NCBI GenBank assembly: GCA_950022295.1
Contig: OX465598.1
Location: 338,905,324 to 338,969,323, forward strand
Reading direction: 5' to 3'
DNA from: Bromus sterilis
Lineage: Eukaryota; Streptophyta; Magnoliopsida; Poales; Poaceae
DNA length: 64,000 nucleotides
Position numbers and translations under genes: made by a program. Numbering within the stretch: the stretch's first letter is position 1; the number at the start of each line of letters is the position of its first letter. This document shows, piece by piece, positions 33,400 to 44,879 of this stretch. The notes under the pieces are model-generated. The model was not told the DNA's origin. It saw nothing but the letters and a program-made list of their open reading frames with translations, and did not search any database.

Positions 33400-34165
33400 C
33401 ATTTAATAATTTTTATTTATGATTTTATTCCTAGACTCCACACATATTTATTTATGATTTTATTCCTAGACTCCACACAACATATATCCATTTCTTTCTT
33501 TATGTTTTCTTTACTATTTTATTAATTTTGAGTTTGTTTGGAATTTTTGTAGTACTACTTATATATGTGGAAATTTCGGCCAATTAAAAATTAATAAAAT
33601 AAATAGGTAATATATTTTATTCATGATTTCATTCCTAGACTCTACACCAGCATAGATATTTTTCATTATTTATTTTTAAATTATGATTATATTAATTTTG
33701 TAGTTACTAGAATTTTTGTAGTTCTATGTTGATGTGGAGTCTAGGAATAAGATACCAATTCCCTGTATTAATTTATATATTTGGACATTCCAACCAACTA
33801 AAAATTTAATAATATTACTAATAAATTCATAAAGAACATCATTTTTTATTTATTTATGTTTTTTTAGATTTTTTAGTTGGTTCGAATTTTTGTAGTACTG
33901 TGTTGGCGTGGAATCTAGGAATAGGACACAAACTCCTTGTATTTGTTTATATATGTGAAAATTCTAGGTGACCAAAAAATAATTAATTAATTTCTTTTTT
34001 ATTTACGATTTTATTCATAGACTCTACACCAACGTAGATCCTTTTTCTTTATTTATGATTTTATTAATTTTGGAGTTGGCTGGAATTTTTTAGTTTTATG
34101 TTGGTGTGAAGTTTAGGAATAAGATACCAACTCCTAGTATTAGTTTATATATGTGGAAATGAAAA
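33400..34165. repeat. Degenerate tandem array, period about 170-200 bp
   Basis: GAATTTTTGTAGT-type sequence recurs at about 33541, 33709, 33881 and 34082. Each unit also carries ATTCCTAGACTCCACAC or its reverse complement GTGTGGAGTCTAGGAAT, so units contain inverted segments. The flanks are AT-rich. About four units are visible. Confidence 0.65.
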
Positions 34166-34282
34166 GGATCGACTAAAGTTTATTTTAAGTGTTGTACCAG
34201 TTGAACTAGCATAACTGTTGTGTCAGTTTAATTAACGAGATTGTAAATATTTGGAGGGGAAGCACAAAAAAATCAGGTATTA

Positions 34283-34402
34283 CCATCGATCCATATTAAT
34301 GGACTCAACTTTGTCTAGATTCATATGTATCTAGTTAAATATTTAGACTAGATGCATGTGTATTTAGACAAACTTAAGTCCATTAATATGAATCGAAGGG
34401 AG
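34283..34402. mobile_element. Stowaway MITE, 120 bp, TA TSD
   Basis: The left end CCATCGATCCATATTAATGG pairs with the right end CTCCCTTCGATTCATATTAA (reverse strand). TA lies on both sides (34281-34282 and 34403-34404). Confidence 0.8.
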
Positions 34403-34404
34403 TA

Positions 34405-34891
34405 GTAAAAGGAAGGAGTAGTCTGTGGTGTACGGAAATCGAAGAGGCGGCAACTTTGAAACATGTTAACGCGAATATGCCTATATTTGGGCTTTTCATT
34501 TTGAGCGAGGCCTAAAAGCCCACCAAATCGAGGTTGACCGCTGCCAACCGCTCTACTGCTGTGCGCGGCGGAGCGTAATGCGGACGACGATCTACTTCTT
34601 TGGCCCGATTGGAATGAGGCCGTAGTTCGCAGATCAGATGATGGTGGACTACATTCTGTGCATATGGTTTATACGGTCATATGGTTTGGTGTATACGATT
34701 TTTTGGTTTGTGCGGTATTAATACTTTGATAAGCACGGTATAAAATTAAAATAAAGTTTGGTTTTCAAAATATACCAAATTATTATTTTATGGTATCGGT
34801 ATATACCATATTAACCAAAGGAGTATAAAATACTATGCAAACTTCCGACTCATAATACATATTTTTTTATAAACAAAATATAACTATGTAC
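34405..34891. other. Region between MITE and LINE
   Basis: No gene was recognised. A stretch with TTTGGTATA/TATACCAAA-like palindromic pieces at 34680-34830 is probably old repeat sequence. Confidence 0.4.
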
Positions 34892-34905
34892 AAGTATATA
34901 TGCAT

Positions 34906-36386
34906 CGGGAGGTTGGAGGACACTGTCTTCACTGGGAATGCTTCACCCACATGGACTGCTATCAGTCATGGTCTGGAATTATTGAAAAAGGGACTTATCT
35001 GGAGAATCGGCGATGGTACAAATATTCGGGTGTGGAGAGATAACTGGATACCGAGGCCTTTCTCGTACAAAACTTTCAGTCAGCAAGGGAGATGCCGAAT
35101 AAGATTTGTGGCAGGTTTCCTGTATCCTACTGGAGCATGGAATCAGGAGCTCCTGAGACAACATTTTATGCCTGCGGATGTTCTAGAAATTGTAAAAATC
35201 AGAACCAATTTTGGAGTGGCAGATACCCTCGCTTGGGGTCCGGACAAGTTTGGGCGTTTTTCAGTTAAATAAGCATATGATCTTGGCTTCCAGGAACTAC
35301 ATTTGGCTGCTGCTACGGGCTCTAGCTCCATCCCAGATGGGAGGAGAGCTTGTTGGTCGTTGATCTGGAAAAGCAGGCCCCCTCCTACTGTCAAAAATTT
35401 GCTTGGAGGGCGTCGACGAATTCTCTACCCACCTGGCCTAACATGTTTAAACGCTCCTTGGTTACTTCTGTGTGGTGCCCTATCTGCCAACGGGAGGAAG
35501 AAAGCACCTTTCATGCACTATGCCGATGCCCGCTATCTGTTGGCCTCTGGGAATCCATGGCGACAGTTTGGCCCTTGCCGTGCATGTCGGATATTGTTCA
35601 TTCAGGGGGATAATGGTTGCTGCACCTCCTGGCGCGATTGGATGATCAACAAAGGACCATGGTAATGCTCATCTTCTGGTGCAATTGGTTTGTTAGGAAT
35701 GAAATTACTCACCATAAAACCCCTCCTCCAGTTCATGTGTCTAGGGAGTTTTTGGTGGGGTATTTGCTCTCAATGTCTTCACTTGACTATCCAGTGTGTG
35801 ACAAGAAAGGAAAATCTCCCATTATTCCGGGTGCGGTACGGTCACATGTGATATTGAATGAAGGGAGGTCTCGATGCTGGAATCCACCCCCGGTGGGCTG
35901 GGTAAAGCTGAATTGCTCCTCGGTTGGAGGCTCCGGAAAATATGGCTGCGGAATGATCCTGAGGAATCATCTTGGAGAAATCTTGTTCTCCTCTTGTAGA
36001 GAGCTCTTGTTTTGTCAGGCTGATTTGGAGGCAATTCTTCGTGCTATCAGAGAAGGAGTGCAAATTGCTATAAACAGGGAATGCATGGATATCATCATTG
36101 AGTGTTCTTCAAGAACATCGATCAAGCTTCTGGAGGAGATAGAGGCTAATAGATCCATCTATTCTTCTTTGGTGTCGAACATCAAGTTACTGCTTTTGTC
36201 TTTAGATTCTTTCTCATTTAATTTTTGTGCTTCTTGTTGTCCTAGTAATCTTCTGGCGAGACTGGCTCTCTCTGAGTCTAGAACCTCCGTCTGGCTTCGC
36301 TTTGGTCCAGAGTCCGTTCTGAATGCTTGTAACTTAGATTTGCCCAGTGTTAGGGTCTGAGTAGTGGAGTTTTATTATCGCAAAAA
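34906..36386 (+). mobile_element. 5'-truncated LINE with 14-bp TSD
   Basis: The 14 bases AAGTATATATGCAT occur at 34892-34905 and again at 36387-36400. Between them is the 3' part of an L1-type ORF2, ending in a short A run. Coding content: the end of the RT/connection region (IWRIGDGTNIRVWRDNWIP), the zf-RVT domain (FAWRASTNSLPTWPNM, then CPICQREEES) and an RNase H-like domain (VKLNCSSVG near 35905 to 36340). It has stops at 35270 and 35611 and a frameshift near 35394. Classic target-primed reverse transcription product, 1481 bp. Confidence 0.88.
35617..36360 (+). pseudogene. LINE RNase H-like domain (3' end of ORF2)
   Basis: An open frame of about 247 residues inside the truncated LINE. Residues from about 95 match the plant non-LTR RNase H-like (RVT_3) pattern: GWVKLNCSSVGG at the start (first acidic position replaced), GCGMILRNHLGEIL, then ADLEAILRAIREGV, where the conserved Glu lies in the E-A-I/L-A helix. 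The upstream part is the linker after the zf-RVT zinc-binding region. It cannot be expressed as a full ORF2 because of upstream stops and a frameshift. Confidence 0.7.
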
Positions 36387-36400
36387 AAGTATATATGCAT

Positions 36401-36645
36401 GCAAGTTTTACTTTATTTATAGACATGCTAAATGTTTTTATGAGAAAAAATAAGTACGTTGGACAATACCAAATGTTAATATGGATGTGTGAATGTTCGA
36501 TAATGTAAGCGGAACAAGTTCACAAATGAATGCTGCACAATCCAAGCGAGACAAGTTCACTTGCTCACATAACCGATTGCTTGTATGGATGTTCGCTAAA
36601 ATTATAAACATATTTTATTAATTTGATTTATTTGGTAAACCGTTC

Positions 36646-36704
<59 letters not shown>

Positions 36705-36920
36705 TGGAAACCATAACTCAAAATGATATGGAAAGCTTGTGCCATATCAAAAACCAAAAATCACAAAATATGTTTGGTTTAATTTATTTCAATATGTTTT
36801 TTTAGTTCGGTTCTAAAATGTACAGGGTGACACAGGACTCAGATTTGCTGCCTTTCATGGCGGAAAAAGGCTGGAGATCGTTGAAAAAAGGGAGCTTGGG
36901 ACGGAGTGGAGAATGACTAA
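36401..36920. other. AT-rich stretch with microsatellite
   Basis: Contains the (AT)26 run. Otherwise no feature was recognised. The flank resembles the sequence on the other side of the LINE (TTTGGT.. motifs). Confidence 0.4.
36651..36702. repeat. (AT)26 microsatellite
   Basis: Fifty-two bases of pure AT repeat, likely polymorphic. Confidence 0.95.
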
Positions 36921-38219
36921 GGGCATCTCCAATGCGGACCCATAAAACTTCCGCATCTGTTTGGACTAGGATGTTATGACCATTTTTTACATCCAACCGG
37001 ACATGTATCCAGCCGCAGGCTGGTTGGCCTTTCCATTTTCCTGCAATTATAATAAAATTTAAGGGACTTTACGGAAGTCCAGACCACCAAAACGCCCTCT
37101 TCCGACAACTTGGCTCACCCAAAAGCCCTTTGTGCCAGAAATCCACTCTGTGTCCAAAGAGGTTGGTAGATGGGCGCTATCGTTCAATGTTGAAGAGACG
37201 CTGATGGAGGTCTTCGGCCAGAGCTTCGCTCTCCACGCACGCGTTAATACAAGAGAAACGCGACGGGACGACTTCCAAGCGAAGGCGATGTCGTCAGCGC
37301 TCCGTTGTCTGCGCGTGTTCATTGCCAGAGACATGATGGTACGGATTCGAAGCGACGGTGCTGCTTCAACGCAGACGTGTCGGGAGAGAATCCTACCTTG
37401 GCGGCATTGAAGCAGGCATGCCCTCACCGTCCTCCTGCTCGTGGCAACGTAAAGCTCGTCGGTGAGCCTCCGATTCATAGCCATTCCATTCGCATTAAAC
37501 TCTCATCTGCACCACTCCGATATCCATGGTCCGCAAGGTCACCACAAATAAGATGTTCATTATGGCAAGGCGAGTGGAGCTCCTGGTGGAGCATAAGGAG
37601 GCTCGACGCATGGAGGAGGAGGAGGAGGCCACGGAGCAGGAATAGGAGGAGGAGGACGATGACAACGAGGAGGAGCACGAGGAGGACGGCGATAAGGAGG
37701 AGGACCAGCAACGACGGGAGGAGGAGAGTAGGATGAACTTACTCCGGTACGACGCCGTTAGCTTTGTCGAGAGTAGCAAGACAGACACGTCGTCGAGGAA
37801 GCTGTCTTGGAGAATCCACCATGGCGGAACAAAAGGTGATCTTCGAATCCATTCAGTCAGAGCTCAAGGTGCAAGCCAAACGCCGCCTCCTCTGCGAGCA
37901 ACATGGTAGGATCGACTACTTCAATGACGGTCGTGGGAACAACGAGGTGCGAACCAAGGCCACTGAGGATATGAAGGTGAAGAACGACGACATGGAGGCG
38001 GACGTGAAGTTCGATTAGTTATTTATTTATATTTAAATATTATAATAATTCAACGGATGAAATATCATTTGTTTATTTAAATTTTATTCGTATATCAATA
38101 AATTTCTTTCAAATGTTCGAGTTTGTGCAAATTTAAATAAAATATGTTGAATGACTGGCTAGAGTTGTATGACCGGCTCCCGCATTAATGTTCACGGACA
38201 AAGGGAGTTGGAGATACAC
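36921..38219. mobile_element. PIF/Harbinger-like element, TSD TAA
   Basis: The left terminus GGGCATCTCCAATG pairs with the right terminus GTGTATCTCCAACT (reverse strand). TAA flanks both sides (36918-36920 and 38220-38222). The interior (about 37560-37740) has GAG/GAC-rich sequence that could encode an acidic stretch on the plus strand but is broken by stops. No DDE transposase motif was recognised, so it is probably non-autonomous. Confidence 0.65.
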
Positions 38220-38373
38220 TAAGTTTTGGTTCCAAAAGCGTATGAGAATGAATATATGTAGGATTGAAGTGGACCAGTTGGGTCAAGCGGATGCGCCCGA
38301 TCTTCTTCGTATAGACCCTAAATTTAGATTGTACATGAGGAGTACTAGGAAACATGCCCGTGGGTTAGAAAAA

Positions 38374-39700
38374 CTAGATGATACCCCGCGCGTTGCTGCG
38401 GGAATTGTTAAGAAATAATTTAATGTTTGAAAACATGAGAAAATTTATTAAAAATAGTATTATTTGATTATAAATTCTTTTTTGAAAAAATATTGTTTAG
38501 AGTAAAAATCTAAGAAAAATGATGAAAAATCCAAAAAATGAGTGGAAACATCTCTACCCTTGACTAAACCTAAAACAATGATACCAATTATAAATGTGCG
38601 TAGAAAAATAAAATATGAGATAAATAAAAAAACTTTATAAATCATGAGGCTAAGTGCTTAAAAATATATTATCTATTTAGGTTGCATGCACATGCATAAT
38701 CAATGAGAGCATGTGCATGAAGAGTTAGTGAAAAATAAATTTTACATGGTCGACCTATTTGATGATGTGGATAGCTTGCATGTCAAGAGAAATAGGTTAG
38801 TGGGGAAGAACTATTTAGATATTATAGATTCTATGGGCCCCTAACTAATAACTATCGTTCAACCGTTGTGTCTCACCTGTGTTGCCGCTTATCCTCCTTT
38901 CCGTCCTCTCCGACAATGACCACGATATCAACCTAATTAGCAATGCATCCTGGTCCATCTCAAGATGCGATCTAAAAACAAAATAAAACGTGCACGCATG
39001 TAAGAAGCATTTAGAATCTTTGAAAATGATTTTTAATGTATTTGAAAAAAATGTGTGCTCAAGTAAATGTTCTTCAAAGCTCCAGAAATACGTCCCATTA
39101 TAAATTTTCAAAATTTGGGATGTCATCACTTTAAATATAAATTATTTAACCATAAGTGCAATTAAATTTCAAATCAAAGATCTACTAATATGAGAGAGAG
39201 TTTCACTTTATGAAATTTCCTAGATTTTAAAATACTCTTAAATAATAGTACGAGGTGCTGTAAATTTGTCGATAAATTTAAGATAACAAATACTCCGTCT
39301 GATCTATCACAACTAAATATTAAAAAAATATGCACTAAGCCTCACGATTTAAAAGTGATTTTTTTATAGAAAATCAAATTATAAATTACCTGACATTTTA
39401 ATTTTCTATGCGACAAATTTTTTTATGCACATATATAGTTGCTATTATTGTTTTAGGTTTAGTTAATGGTGATGTCTCCACTTACTCCACTCAATGTTGT
39501 TTCCGTTTCATATAGTCTCACCAGTATATTTTGAAGGTAATAAATTAATAAAAATAAATCACACTCATTTTTACATTTTTCCATAATCATTCATAGTTTT
39601 TACTCGAAAAACTATTTATTTAAAAAAGATTTAATAATTAAATTATACTATGCTTCATAAATTTTCTCATATATTAAAATGTTCCAAAAACATAATCTAT
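38374..39700. mobile_element. Fold-back sequence with a Helitron-type 3' end
   Basis: At 38374 the minus strand ends ...CGCGGGGTATCATCTAG, with T next (A at 38373 on plus): a Helitron-like hairpin plus CTAG. The segment 38374 to about 38830 is the reverse complement of about 39330-39700 (shared TTGTTTTAGGTTTAG, ATAAATTTTCTCAT), with the centre near 39015. A remnant of another terminus (ACTAGGAAACATGCCCGTG) sits at 38344. Confidence 0.55.
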
Positions 39701-40678
39701 ATGCTTCATAAAAAATATCATGTTGATTTAATCTGCTAAACACAATAGTCATAATTGGTCCAATAAATTTAATATATAGGACCACAATAATTTATGAGAA
39801 TTTTTTAAAATACAAAAATTTCTTCTCATCTGTAGCTAAAAGATGGTATGCTCATCAATTAGTGCGGTCCTTTTTTCAAATAGGTGTTTTTCCATATTTT
39901 CTTGAATATGTGTTAAAAAAAATTCAAAAACACGTTGAAAGATTTCTTTGATAATACAAAATAATTTTTTAACTTGATGAATATTTTTGTTACGTCCTAT
40001 AAACATTGTTGTAAAATGTTCAGGAATATATTATTTGAAACACGATAATTTTTGAAATTTCACTTACATTTTTCTGGATTAGAGACATTTATATCAAAAT
40101 CATCTGAAAATCTTCGTATATTGTATAATATTCGCGTTTTGGTAGGCTAAAATAGAGGTAGTACATTAGAAGAATGTGGCATGCATGTTCGTGAATAGTG
40201 TGAAACAGTAAAAATATGTGCTCATCTTTTTACATTTTGTTCAAATATTATGGACATTTTTTCTAAAAGTGAGAATATTTTTTATGTATATGTTTTTCTA
40301 TGCAATTAACATTTTCAGATATTTTATAAACATTATTTTAACGTCTATTTTTTCACAATATTATAAAATTATCTTTGAAATTCTTGAAAAGTGAATTACA
40401 TTGACTATTTTGTAGGCCATTAGGATATTTCAAAAAGTTGCTCCAACACTTTTAAGCTTAAAGGGCCGGTTTCATTGGGCCAGCAGCTTGCTTCTTGGGC
40501 CAGAGACGAGCTAGGAAGAGGAGGCGACGAAAGGAGGGCGTGCGCAATATAACAAACAAATCGCTTTTTCACCTTTTTTTCGATGGTTATGTAGGACTAC
40601 GGGTGAATTCATAGAAAGGGGAAGGTATTTTTTGCAAAATATAAAACGGACTAGGATATCCACCTTCCATTATTATTA
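39701..40678. other. AT-rich sequence with a Helitron 5'-end remnant
   Basis: No ORF of interest. The end (about 40625-40678, reverse strand TAATAATAATGGAAGGTGG) resembles the 5' terminus of a minus-strand Helitron lacking its TC start. Confidence 0.45.
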
Positions 40679-41611
40679 CTAGGACAATGCCCGTGCGTTG
40701 CAACGGGATACAGTTTTAATCTTGTGATAAAATAGCTATGATATACGTAAAATTAACTTTATATATTTTAAAAAGGCGTAAATGCATATAAAAAATTAAA
40801 ACATGTGAACACTTTTCATGAGTTTTTCTTTGTGGATACACTTTTTCATCAGTTAGCTACATTTAGGATTTTGGATTAAAACCAACATCATGTCACACCC
40901 GATGAAAAAAGTTTAAGAAGAAGGATAAGATATTTCAGATAAAATGAGAGATATTTTAATTTTTCTAGAAGGAGAGATAAGAGATACTTTTATTTTATTT
41001 TGGAGCGCTAAAAATAATTACAACAACTTTAGGAAAATGCATTTTACATTAGGTCATTTTAATAAAAAGGGCAAAGTGGCCATCCATTTAACTTGCTCGG
41101 TCGTATATTTTCAGCCGCTACGACCCAAAAAAAAGCCCAACAAAGCCGAACGAACATGCGGCAAAAAGCGTGGTCGATTTACCTCCTGTGCGCATTTTTT
41201 TGGTCCAACGAAAGAGGCTCAACAAGCCGAACAAACAGAGCAGAGAGACATCCATCACCCTTTATTATTATGTACTAGGACAATGCCTGTGCGTTGCAAC
41301 GGGAGGACAACTTATATATTTATGGTATCTAAATAGTAGCGAATTTTGGTATGAAATCATTGTGATTTATCTGTTATTACTAATATGATGAAATATGTTG
41401 GTAATTAATTGTGCGTGCGTGATTTCCTAACTCCGTGTGCATAGTTTTCTAACTGTGTACGTGCTTATTATGGCTGATTGATAAGGTATAATTGTTAACA
41501 GTATAAAATTAGGCTGACGGGTGAGTCTTTGGTTGGTTGACGAAAAAGATGGCAAAACACAATGGAGGACCGTGAGGAACCGTTAGGTTCTCTTTAGATA
41601 GTAGAGATAGA
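40679..41611 (-). mobile_element. Helitron H1 (interrupted by H2)
   Basis: The 3' end on the minus strand is CCCGTTGCAACGCACGGG (hairpin) plus CATTGTCCTAG at 40679, with host A at 40678. Its 5' end is TCTAT split from ACATAATAATAAAGGG by H2; the last four bases are at 41608-41611, with host T at 41612. Short and non-coding. Confidence 0.6.
41275..41607 (-). mobile_element. Helitron H2, 333 bp, nested in H1
   Basis: The minus-strand 5' end is TCTCTACTATCTAAAGAG at 41607. The 3' end is a CCCGTTGCAACGCACAGG hairpin plus CATTGTCCTAG at 41275. Flanking bases are A (41274) and T (41608). Very small, no coding capacity. Confidence 0.65.
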
Positions 41612-42525
41612 TAGCAAACATGCCTGTGCGTTGCAACGGGAAAAATAAAAAATTTATTTTAAACCCTAAACTCATAGTTGTTCGTGATTTTAATCCCAAA
41701 ATCGAAATATCTATCGTTTGTAAACTGAACTAATGAATCCCGATCTAAATTGAAACAATACTTCTTTGGCGCACCAGGAAATGGAGGATCCCATCAGTGT
41801 GTGTGTGGATATTAGAATAAACTGAGCCTGCCCATTAGCGCAGAAAAAACTATTTGTAATCAAAAAATAAAATTAAGAAAATGCTTGCACTTAAAAATAC
41901 TTGCTCTCCTCAGAACATTTTTATTTCTTTTTTATTCTTCTTTTACACCTGCAAGATGTTTGCAGTCAAAAAAATAATATTTCAGAAAAAGTTCATACAT
42001 AAAAAAGTGTATGACAAACTTAAAATGCATTTATTAAATATTTCATACTTTAAAAATGCGTTAAAATATTGGTGCATTTAAATGTGTTTAATTATTTACA
42101 CATAACGTTTTTAGTTTCAATTTATAAAAAATAATTCTTATTTTTAAGTTCAAACAATTTTTAAAATGTGTGATTATTGTAAAAAATCAAGGACTTTTTA
42201 AATTTATGAAAAGTGTTAGTGCAAAAGAAGCACGTGAGCGACTGCGTTTACATCCTCGATCATTTTCTTTTGCTAAAAAAGAAAATACATACGGGAAAAA
42301 AAGAAAAAAAAATAGAATCTAGCTCGGCCCATTTGATGGGCCAGTTTCGTTCATTGCCCAGGCGCGACATGCCGAAGATGGGCCGAAGCCCACGCAGCGC
42401 AACGTTTTCACTTTTTTTGTCTGAAACTATGAACTGCGGGTTTATTTACTAAAACGTGAGGGGCTTTTTTTGTAAAACGTCATGACGGAAGGAGAAACCT
42501 ACCTCCCTTTATTATTAGGGAAAGA
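41612..42525 (-). mobile_element. Helitron H3
   Basis: The 3' end (minus strand) has CCCGTTGCAACGCACAGG then CATGTTTGCTA, abutting H1. The 5' end is TCTTTCCCTAATAATAAAGG at 42525. AT-rich interior without ORF, plus a GGCCCA-rich patch at about 42325-42400. Confidence 0.5.
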
Positions 42526-43284
42526 CTATAGGACAATGCCCGTGCGTTGCAACGGGATATAAATGCGAGAAAAGACCATTTCATCGAACTGATATGCACG
42601 CATGCGTCCATCTTCTCCGTGGCTATCAGATGGTCTCGTGATCCAATGGTGATTGTGAACCACTCTCAACTCGAACCAAACGACACATTTTGCAATAGAT
42701 CCTTTGTTGCAAAGGATCCTTTGTTGATTCTTATTGCAAGACGACACAACACAGCCTTGCGGATGGTGAGAGATAAAAGACGTTGACTTGTTGTAATAAA
42801 AAAATGATTGAAGGCTTTGCGGCATAACTCCTATTGCAATGATCGGACCGTAACAAAGCGTATGTTGTAAAGGATGACTATCTTGCGGGTGCGAGCGATC
42901 GAGCGACTCTACCTATCTTCGAAGAATGACTGTGCTACCAGTGGATAATTTAAACGCTACGAATGGATGACACGTAGCATCGCTTTATAAATATTATTAC
43001 ATATTACCTTGCGACTTATTTACCCATAAATATTTATCAAATGATGCACGTGATTTATCTTATGTTTGGTTAAAAGTTTTATAAGTAAATTGAAATAAAA
43101 TTTGTTCCGAGGATAAGTAAATTAATGTGACGGGTTCATATGTGGAAGTGGATGAAAGATGAAATCTTAGATTTTTTAAGTAAAAAATAAAGTAGATAAA
43201 GACAATATATCAATTGTATCATCTTTTATCCTTTTTATAGCGCATTACTGTGTTTCCTTTGCGGACATATGCTCATAACTGGGA
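42526..43284 (-). mobile_element. Helitron H4 (3' end clear, 5' end unclear)
   Basis: The 3' terminus (minus strand) is CCCGTTGCAACGCACGGG plus CATTGTCCTATAG, abutting the 5' end of H3. The right boundary is set only by the start of H5 and is uncertain. Includes a duplicated ATCCTTTGTTG motif at 42700-42725. Confidence 0.45.
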
Positions 43285-44195
43285 CTAATTGTGGCATGCC
43301 CATGCATTGTAACGAAAAATAAAAATTACCGTGTACTAAAATTAATAAGAAATTTATGTACTACAAACAAACAGACGACCTTTTTAAAAAAACAGGACCA
43401 TGTGCTTTACTGGAAACAAAGATTAAGTTCTTTCAGCGCCGTTTTTATATATTTTATTTCAATTATCTATTAGGGGTACAATTAGGTACAGAAAAGTAGC
43501 ATTAATAAAAATATATATAATTCAAGTAAATAATTAGAGAATTAACTAAAACTAATCTACGCAGGAATAACTTACAACTAATAATTATATGACCATTTTT
43601 AATTCTTCAAACAGTAATTCTAATTGATCTAAAAAAATTCTTATTTATTTATTTTAATTTTTATTACGTACATAATTGTAGTATTGATAATAAGTTTAAT
43701 CTAATTCCATTAGATATTATTAGAGAATTAATTAAAATTAATTTAGACAGGATTAATTTACAACAAATTATCATATGTTCATTTTTTAATTCTTCAAATA
43801 GTAATTCTGATTGATCCAAAAAATGAAGCTATAATTTAGGAGCGCGAAACTACTTTATATTTTTAGGATCTGTAGATTATTTTTGTTTTAGTTATTTATT
43901 ACTTCCATTTAATAAAAAAGGAAAAGAACTAACAGGACGGGCCAGCAACTATCAATGGGAAAAAAATGGTGAGAAGCAGGTCATCGGCCCACCAAGAAGG
44001 CAGGCCCAAGAAGCTGAATCTAATGTAGAAATCGTTTTTTTTTATTTCGGACTATCTGTACTGCGGGTTGATTAACTAAAAAGTGAGGTTTTTTTTGCAA
44101 GAATACAAAAATGGACTAAGAAAAGTATCTCCCTTTATAATTAAAAATAAAAAAACGGACTAAGAAAAGTACCTCACTTTATTATTAGGTATAGA
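43285..44195 (-). mobile_element. Helitron H5
   Basis: The 5' end on the minus strand is TCTATACCTAATAATAAAGT at 44195, followed by T on the plus strand. The 3' end near 43285-43315 is a decayed copy of the GCCCGTGCGTTGCAACGG hairpin (here GCCCATGCATTGTAACG). The 5' terminal block is partly duplicated (44090-44190). Non-coding. Confidence 0.5.
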
Positions 44196-44196
44196 T

Positions 44197-44232
44197 TTAA
44201 GATAAAGATTAAAGATTAAAGATTAAAGATTG
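44197..44232 (+). repeat. (TTAAAGA)n short tandem repeat
   Basis: About four to five 7-bp units directly beside the 5' end of H5. Confidence 0.7.
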
Positions 44233-44303
44233 GTCAACCATATACAGCCGGCATAAATTCTACCGACCGATCAGTGACTAGATCAGCCACCCTATCTATA
44301 ATA

Positions 44304-44557
44304 CTTTCTCCGTTTTTTTACTTCACATATAAGGTTTGGTCAAAGTCAATCTTCGTAAAGTTTGACCAACTATATAGAAAAATTTATCAACATCCACAAT
44401 ATGAAACAATTACCATTAGATTTATCATGAAATTAATTTTCATATTATATAACTTTGATATTGTAATGTCGATGCTTTCTAATATAAATTTGATCAAATT
44501 TTATGAAGATTGACTTTGGCCAAACCTTATATGCGGAGTAAAAAGAAACGGATGGAG
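44304..44557. mobile_element. Stowaway MITE, 254 bp, TA TSD
   Basis: The left end CTTTCTCCGTTTTTTTACTTC pairs with CTCCATCCGTTTCTTTTTACT on the reverse strand. The next 30 bases (CATATAAGGTTTGG, AAAGTCAATCTTC) also pair. TA at 44302-44303 and 44558-44559. Confidence 0.85.
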
Positions 44558-44879
44558 TACCTAAATAGTTCATCCCCATTAATCTATTTATTTTGACATG
44601 CAAGTTATCCACATCATCAAGTAGATCCACAATGTAAAAGTTATTTTTCACTATCTCTTAATGCGCATGCTCTTATTATTTCTGCATGCGCATACAACGT
44701 AAAATAAAAAATAATTTTTATGCACTTGACTAATGATTTATAAATGACTTTTTATTAAAAAAAATTAAATTATGAGTTATCTCATATATTTTCTATGCAC
44801 ATCTATAATTGCTATCATTGTTTTAGGTTTAGCCAAAGGTGGAGATGTTTTCACTATCTCTACTCAATGTTGTTTTATT

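Noticed and set aside
33400..34165. CRISPR-like spaced repeats
   Set aside because: Units are long, degenerate and contain inverted segments; this is plant intergenic DNA.
37475..37788. Leu/Ser-rich minus-strand ORFs
   Set aside because: They arise from translating the reverse of GAG/GAC-rich repeats in the Harbinger-like element.
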